Source of the DNA: Bacillota bacterium
GTDB lineage: Bacteria; Bacillota; Clostridia; Christensenellales; Aristaeellaceae
Direction: 5' to 3'
DNA: 64,000 nucleotides
Assembly: GCA_023460055.1 (NCBI GenBank)
Contig: JAEWRJ010000046.1
Span: 3,338 to 67,337, forward strand
In this document: positions 60,476 through 64,000 of the stretch, piece by piece
Numbering within the stretch: the stretch's first letter is position 1
Layout: each line of letters starts with the position of its first letter
Made by a program: the position numbers and the translations under genes
Notes under the pieces: model-generated
What the model was told of the DNA's origin: nothing
Seen by the model: the letters and a program-made list of their open reading frames with translations, nothing else
Databases searched by the model: none

Positions 60476-60576
60476 TATACCCTATCGGGTGTTAAGTCAA
60501 GCGATTGTGTATAAATTATACCCGTAAAGGTATAATAGATAATAGTATCAATCAATTGCACCCTATCGGGTATACG
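60476..60576. promoter_or_regulatory. Three HipB-type operators
   Basis: Sites are TATACCCTATCGGGTGTTA (60476-60494), TTATACCCGTAAAGGTATAA (60516-60535) and GCACCCTATCGGGTATAC (60559-60576). All fit TATACCC-N4-GGGTATA with few mismatches. A TTGACT/TATAAA promoter for hipB overlaps the first site. Known HipB operators are TATCC-N8-GGATA, so the architecture is similar with a different spacer. Confidence 0.75.
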
Positions 60577-60613
60577 ATAATGACATATAGATATCTATCA
60601 GCGCCCTGATCAT

Positions 60614-60645
60614 AAAAAACGCTCCCCGCTCAATGGAGGGGGAGC
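60614..60645 (-). terminator. Terminator of the first binding-protein gene
   Basis: Read on the minus strand GCTCCCC pairs with GGGGAGC (60645-60621) and runs into GTTTTTTATG. Confidence 0.85.
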
Positions 60646-60688
60646 AATGGATTCCGCGGCGGAATCCCTAAGGCCTGACCGGTCAGGC

Positions 60689-61651
60689 TTACCGCTTGGC
60701 GACGTAGTCAGCGTTTGCGGTGAGGCGCAGCGTCATGGCGTCATAGTTGACGGCGCGCAGCTCGCTGGTGCGCACGATACCCTTGAGGGCGAAATCGACA
60801 TCCGTGCGGACGGAGCGCAGGTACAGCTCATCAGCGGCGGCCTGCTGGTAGACCTTGGAGGTCAGGAAGTCGATGAACAACTGAGCGTTCTTCTCGTTAT
60901 CGGCGCCTGCCAGGATGCCGGCGTAGGAGGCGCTGATGGCGGTGCCTTCCTGGGCGTAGAGGATCTGCAGGTCCTTGTTATCCGCCTTGTACTCAATGGC
61001 CTTGTCCTCGCTGGTGATACCCACTGCGAACTGACCGGCGTTGACGGCGTTGAGCACGAAGCTGGGGGCGGAGGGGGAGGCGATGTTGACGGTATCGGCC
61101 ACCATGTTGATGAAGGCCGCCTGCCGCTCGTCGGCGGAGAACCGGGCAGGATCCATGTACAGCACCTTGCCTGCGAGCTTCTCATCCTTTAAGGATTCCC
61201 AGCCCTTCACATCGGCGCCCAGCTGCCTGGCAGCCGCGGGATTGACGATCATGGCGCTCACGTTGAGCTGAACGGGGGTATAAGCAGTGCCCTGCGCCAG
61301 GTAGGCTTCGTGGATGGCGTTAAGGTTCTTTGAGAGGTAGGGGACCAGCAGGCTTTCCACGCTTTTGAAGCCAGCCTCGCTGCCGCCCAGGAGCACATCG
61401 CCCCGGGAAGTGCCGCCCTCAGCCTGGACACGGGAGAGGAGGTCAGCATCCTTTGAAGAAAAAACATCTACCACAATGCCCGGGTACTGGCTGTTAAACA
61501 TGGCAACCGCCATGTTCAGCTGTCTGGTCGGAACGGACGTATAAACGACAAGCTTTCCGCCTGCCGGTGACGCGGCAGCAAAGCCCGCGGCGGGAACCAG
61601 CGTGAAAAGCAAGGCGGCGGCTAAGGCCAGGGCAAGCAGATTCTTTTTCAT
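60689..61651 (-). CDS. Extracellular solute-binding protein (iron(III)/SBP_bac type), copy 1
   Basis: A 320-residue secreted binding protein. The signal peptide is MKKNLLALALAAALLFTLVP with cleavage after GFAAA. The mature protein starts KLVVYTSVPTRQLNMAVAMF, the usual opening of FutA/FbpA-type ferric-ion and related binding proteins. The start MKKNLL at 61651 has AGGAGG upstream. No permease or ATPase gene follows in the window. A near-identical copy begins outside the window and ends at 63264. It is divergent from the LacI-type gene and carries a strong promoter. Confidence 0.88.
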   Translation of the reverse strand: MKKNLLALALAAALLFTLVPAAGFAAASPAGGKLVVYTSVPTRQLNMAVAMFNSQYPGIVVDVFSSKDADLLSRVQAEGGTSRGDVLLGGSEAGFKSVESLLVPYLSKNLNAIHEAYLAQGTAYTPVQLNVSAMIVNPAAARQLGADVKGWESLKDEKLAGKVLYMDPARFSADERQAAFINMVADTVNIASPSAPSFVLNAVNAGQFAVGITSEDKAIEYKADNKDLQILYAQEGTAISASYAGILAGADNEKNAQLFIDFLTSKVYQQAAADELYLRSVRTDVDFALKGIVRTSELRAVNYDAMTLRLTANADYVAKR

Positions 61652-61733
61652 CGGGGTTAAATCCTCCTGTTCGATTCTTATGAATCGGGTCAATTTCGTT
61701 TCTTAAAATCATGTTGTGCCTGAGCACGAATAG

Positions 61734-61762
61734 AATATAAACCAACAAAATAGGCTTGTCAA
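61734..61762 (-). promoter_or_regulatory. Promoter of the first binding-protein gene
   Basis: On the minus strand TTGACA (61762-61757) and TATATT (61739-61734) lie 17 bases apart, 83 bases before the start codon. The inverted repeat CGATTC-TTAT-GAATCG (61672-61687) lies between promoter and gene and may bind a regulator. Confidence 0.75.
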
Positions 61763-61834
61763 TAGAAACAATACACCTAAAATGACGGGATTTGACTAAA
61801 TTGGGATTAAAAGCAGACCAAATGTTCATTGCTG

Positions 61835-61846
61835 AGTAATATTACT
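61835..61846. promoter_or_regulatory. Palindrome AGTAATATTACT between divergent genes
   Basis: A perfect 12-bp palindrome, 87 bases before the LacI-type start and 70 bases upstream of the binding-protein promoter. A candidate operator; not the usual LacI form with a central CG. Confidence 0.4.
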
Positions 61847-61932
61847 GAACAAATAAATTAATATTGCTTTTTTCTCTGCTTTGTGGTATCTTCCTATCGA
61901 AATCACGGACTCGTGAAAGGGTGGTGTCTTCT

Positions 61933-63045
61933 ATGGAAAAAAACAATCACGGGCTGACCATAGCCGATGTGGCGGAGATGGCCGGCTGTTCCGTCGCTAC
62001 CGCGTCCCGCGTGCTCAGCGGCAGCAAGTACCCGGTGAGCGCGCAGATGCGCAGCCGGATCCTGAAGTCGGCCAGCAAGCTGGGCTATCTGGATAACCAG
62101 AAGAAGCGCATGGAGGTCGATAACCGGAACCCCTATTTCGGGGTGATCGTGCCCACCCTGCAAAACCCCAGCTACCTGCAGTACATCAACGGCATTGATC
62201 AGGTGGCCAACCGGGCGGGCTTTACCGCCTATATATTGAACTCCCACCGCAGCGTCGAGCTGGAGCGGAATCAGATCAACAGCCTCATCCAGAAGAAGAT
62301 CGGATCGCTGCTGCTGATGTCTGTGGATGACTCGCCTGAGGCGCTGCGCAACTACCTGAACATGGGCGGTTTTGCCTGCGTGTTTGAATCGAACTTTCCG
62401 GACTATGAGAACGTGCTCAACGCGAAGGCGAACCGCTTTGAGGCGGGACGGATCGCAACGGAGTATCTACTGTCGCAGGGGCATGAGTCAATCGCCTTTG
62501 TGACGACCCCGCTGCAGCACTACCAAAGCCGGCGGCTGACGCTGAACGGCTGCCGCTTCGCGATCGAAAAGCACGCGCTGCCCTTCTCTTTCGCCAACAT
62601 CTTCATGGCGGATGAAGAGCAGGAATCGAGCACGGGGATGTACGAGTTTGAGGCGGGCTACGCGCTGGCTGAGAGGATCCTGCGGCACACAAACCGCTAC
62701 ACCGGCGTGGTGTGCCAGAATGACATGATGGCCTACGGGCTGATCGCGGGGCTGAGGGCGGCGGGCGCGCATGTGCCGGGGAGCATTTCAGTGGTGGGAA
62801 TCGACAACATTCCCTACAGCCACATCGCCACGCCCGGGCTGACCACGGTGGATGTATCGGCTGGGATGCTGGCGCAGCGGGCAGCGCAGCTGATCGTGCA
62901 CATGCAAGGTAACGAAGGGGAAGGCTCCCTCACCACCCCCCTGACTATGAAGCCCGAGCTGGTCATCCGGGGCTCTGTTCGCAGGATGACGGAAGTTGGG
63001 TACGGTACATCCGCATCTTTGAAGGAAGAAATCCGTATAGGGTGA
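61933..63045 (+). CDS. LacI-family transcriptional regulator
   Basis: A 370-residue regulator. The helix-turn-helix and hinge read LTIADVAEMAGCSVATASRV then LSGSKYPVSAQMRSRIL, followed by a sugar-binding-protein-like domain (YFGVIVPTLQNPSYLQYING to the end). The start MEKNNHG at 61933 has GGGTGG upstream; a longer frame from 61864 lacks support. It is flanked by two near-identical binding-protein genes on the opposite strand, suggesting it controls them in response to a small ligand. Confidence 0.92.
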   Translation: MEKNNHGLTIADVAEMAGCSVATASRVLSGSKYPVSAQMRSRILKSASKLGYLDNQKKRMEVDNRNPYFGVIVPTLQNPSYLQYINGIDQVANRAGFTAYILNSHRSVELERNQINSLIQKKIGSLLLMSVDDSPEALRNYLNMGGFACVFESNFPDYENVLNAKANRFEAGRIATEYLLSQGHESIAFVTTPLQHYQSRRLTLNGCRFAIEKHALPFSFANIFMADEEQESSTGMYEFEAGYALAERILRHTNRYTGVVCQNDMMAYGLIAGLRAAGAHVPGSISVVGIDNIPYSHIATPGLTTVDVSAGMLAQRAAQLIVHMQGNEGEGSLTTPLTMKPELVIRGSVRRMTEVGYGTSASLKEEIRIG

Positions 63046-63078
63046 AGCCGACTGTAAACTATTGATGAATAGTTGATC

Positions 63079-63112
63079 AAGCGTCCAGTACTTTGGTACC
63101 GGGCGCTTTTTC
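63079..63112 (+). terminator. Terminator of the LacI-type gene
   Basis: AAGCGTCCAGTAC pairs with GTACCGGGCGCTT around a TTTG loop with few mismatches and is followed by TTTTTC. Confidence 0.8.
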
Positions 63113-63187
63113 TATATATATCATGAGCGTTTCTTGCCTGAGGAATGACTTTGATACGGATGAACGGGGGGAAGACTTCGGCATCAT

Positions 63188-63220
63188 GAAAAAACGCTCC
63201 CCCTTCAACAGAGGGGGAGC
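63188..63220 (-). terminator. Terminator of the second binding-protein gene
   Basis: On the minus strand GCTCCCCC (63220-63213) pairs with GGGGGAGC (63203-63196) and runs into GTTTTTTC. It closely matches the terminator of the first copy. Confidence 0.85.
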
Positions 63221-63263
63221 GATGGATCCCGCGGCGGAATCTTATGGCCTGATCAGTACAGGC

Positions 63264-64000
63264 TTACCTCTTGGCGATAAAGTCAGCGTTTGCGGTGAGG
63301 CGCAGCGTCATGGCGTCATAGTTGACGGCGCGCAGCTCGCTGGTGCGCACGATACCCTTGAGGTCAAAATCGACATCCGTGCGGACGGAGCGCAGGTACA
63401 GCTCATCCGCGGCGGCCTGCTGGTAGGCCTTGGAGGTCAGGAAGTCGATGAACAGCTGAGCGTTCTTTTCGTTATCGGCACCCGCCAGGATTCCGGCGTA
63501 GGAGGCGCTGACAGCGGTGCCTTCCCGGGCGTAGAGGATCTGAAGATCCTGATTAGCCGCCTTGTACTCAATGGCCTTGTCCTCGCTGGTGATACCCACC
63601 GCGAACTGGCCGGCGTTGACGGCGTTGAGCACGAAACTGGGGGCAGAGGGAGAAGCGATGTTGACGGTATCGGCCACCATGTTAATGAAAGCCACCTGCC
63701 GCTCGTCGGCGGAGAACCGGGCAGGATCCATGTACAGCACCTTGCCTGCGAGCTTCTCATCCTTCAAGGATTCCCAGCCCTTCACATCGGCGCCCAGCTG
63801 CCTGGCAGCCGCGGGGTTGACGATCATAGCGCTCACATTGAGCTGAACGGGGGTATAAGCAGTGCCCTGCGCCAGGTAGGCTTCGTGGAGGGAATTGAGG
63901 TTCTTTGAGAGGTAGGGAACCAGCAGGCTTTCCACGCTTTGGAAGGCAGCCTCGCTGCCGCCCAGGAGCACATCGCCCTTGGAAGCGCCGCCCTCAGCCC
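63264..64000 (-). CDS. Extracellular solute-binding protein, copy 2, N-terminus outside window
   Basis: About 245 residues of a protein almost identical to the one at 60689-61651; visible differences are few (for example EAAFQSVES for EAGFKSVES and NSLHEAY for NAIHEAY). The N-terminus and signal peptide lie beyond position 64000. The downstream 3' region, including the terminator and the GATTCCGCGGCGGAATC-type hairpin, is also shared, so the duplication includes flanking DNA. The LacI-type gene sits between the copies. Confidence 0.9.
   Translation of the reverse strand, partial: AEGGASKGDVLLGGSEAAFQSVESLLVPYLSKNLNSLHEAYLAQGTAYTPVQLNVSAMIVNPAAARQLGADVKGWESLKDEKLAGKVLYMDPARFSADERQVAFINMVADTVNIASPSAPSFVLNAVNAGQFAVGITSEDKAIEYKAANQDLQILYAREGTAVSASYAGILAGADNEKNAQLFIDFLTSKAYQQAAADELYLRSVRTDVDFDLKGIVRTSELRAVNYDAMTLRLTANADFIAKR

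Noticed and set aside
1..64000. tRNA, rRNA, riboswitch, integrase or insertion-sequence transposase genes
   Set aside because: Looked for in the gaps and frames; no cloverleaf, rRNA motif, known riboswitch core, or recombinase/transposase motif was recognised.

Overview
The window looks like the chromosome of a strictly anaerobic, GC-rich member of the Clostridia (Bacillota), probably a gut or fermentative species. The grounds are a glycyl-radical pyruvate formate-lyase, rubredoxin and ferredoxin genes, a DUF438/hemerythrin/PAS protein, aldo/keto reductase fused to ferredoxin, Gram-positive style AGGAGG ribosome sites, and consensus TTGACA-17-TATAAT promoters. This is inference; no rRNA, tRNA or ribosomal protein gene is present to settle it.

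Layout. 1-1.6 kb: 5' part of pflB (minus). 1.6-5.7 kb: a sialic-acid-type locus (SGNH hydrolase and ROK kinase on minus; a 5'-truncated sugar permease, an intact permease and nanA on plus). 5.7-16 kb: housekeeping and stress genes (Na+/drug-type ABC-2 exporter, rRNA/tRNA m5C methylase, rubredoxin-ferredoxin pair, a frameshifted diguanylate cyclase, DUF438 protein, and a gpx-small membrane protein-msrB operon). 16-21 kb: ArsR-type regulator plus a heterodimeric ABC exporter. 21-31.6 kb: a compact sigma-54 circuit: rpoN, a sensor kinase with an extracellular binding-protein domain, an NtrC-type activator, paired palindromic upstream sites, a textbook -24/-12 promoter, and the oligopeptide transporter operon it should drive. 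32-37.6 kb: beta-helix carbohydrate protein, MATE pump, an unusual membrane-protein/dehydrogenase fusion and a GNAT acetyltransferase.

38-54 kb is an accessory, defence-type region. A CHC2 zinc-finger protein and a Toprim-DUF3987 protein (mobile-element replication type) are followed by an AT-richer stretch with a PD-(D/E)XK-like protein, a set of TTATTGCAGGGT palindromes flanking an AT-rich tract, a methylase-specificity fusion with an unknown 176-aa partner under a doubly-operated promoter, and then a full type I restriction system (hsdM, hsdS, hsdR) with a YgjP-like metallopeptidase. 54-57.3 kb holds DUF2087, aldo/keto reductase-ferredoxin, an APH-like kinase and an ADP-ribosylglycohydrolase. 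57.4-60.6 kb carries two toxin-antitoxin systems back to back: AbiE and a tripartite HipBST with three operators. 60.6-64 kb has two nearly identical iron/solute-binding protein genes flanking a LacI-type regulator.

Several families of short dispersed repeats run through the window: a 162/270-bp element with terminal inverted repeats, a roughly 68-bp palindromic repeat that sits inside coding sequence, a GAATTC/GCATTC heptamer-like repeat, and two CCGTG-rich repeats. Two apparent breakpoints (about 3,222 and about 36,469) and three homopolymer frameshifts in one gene could be biological or assembly artefacts.
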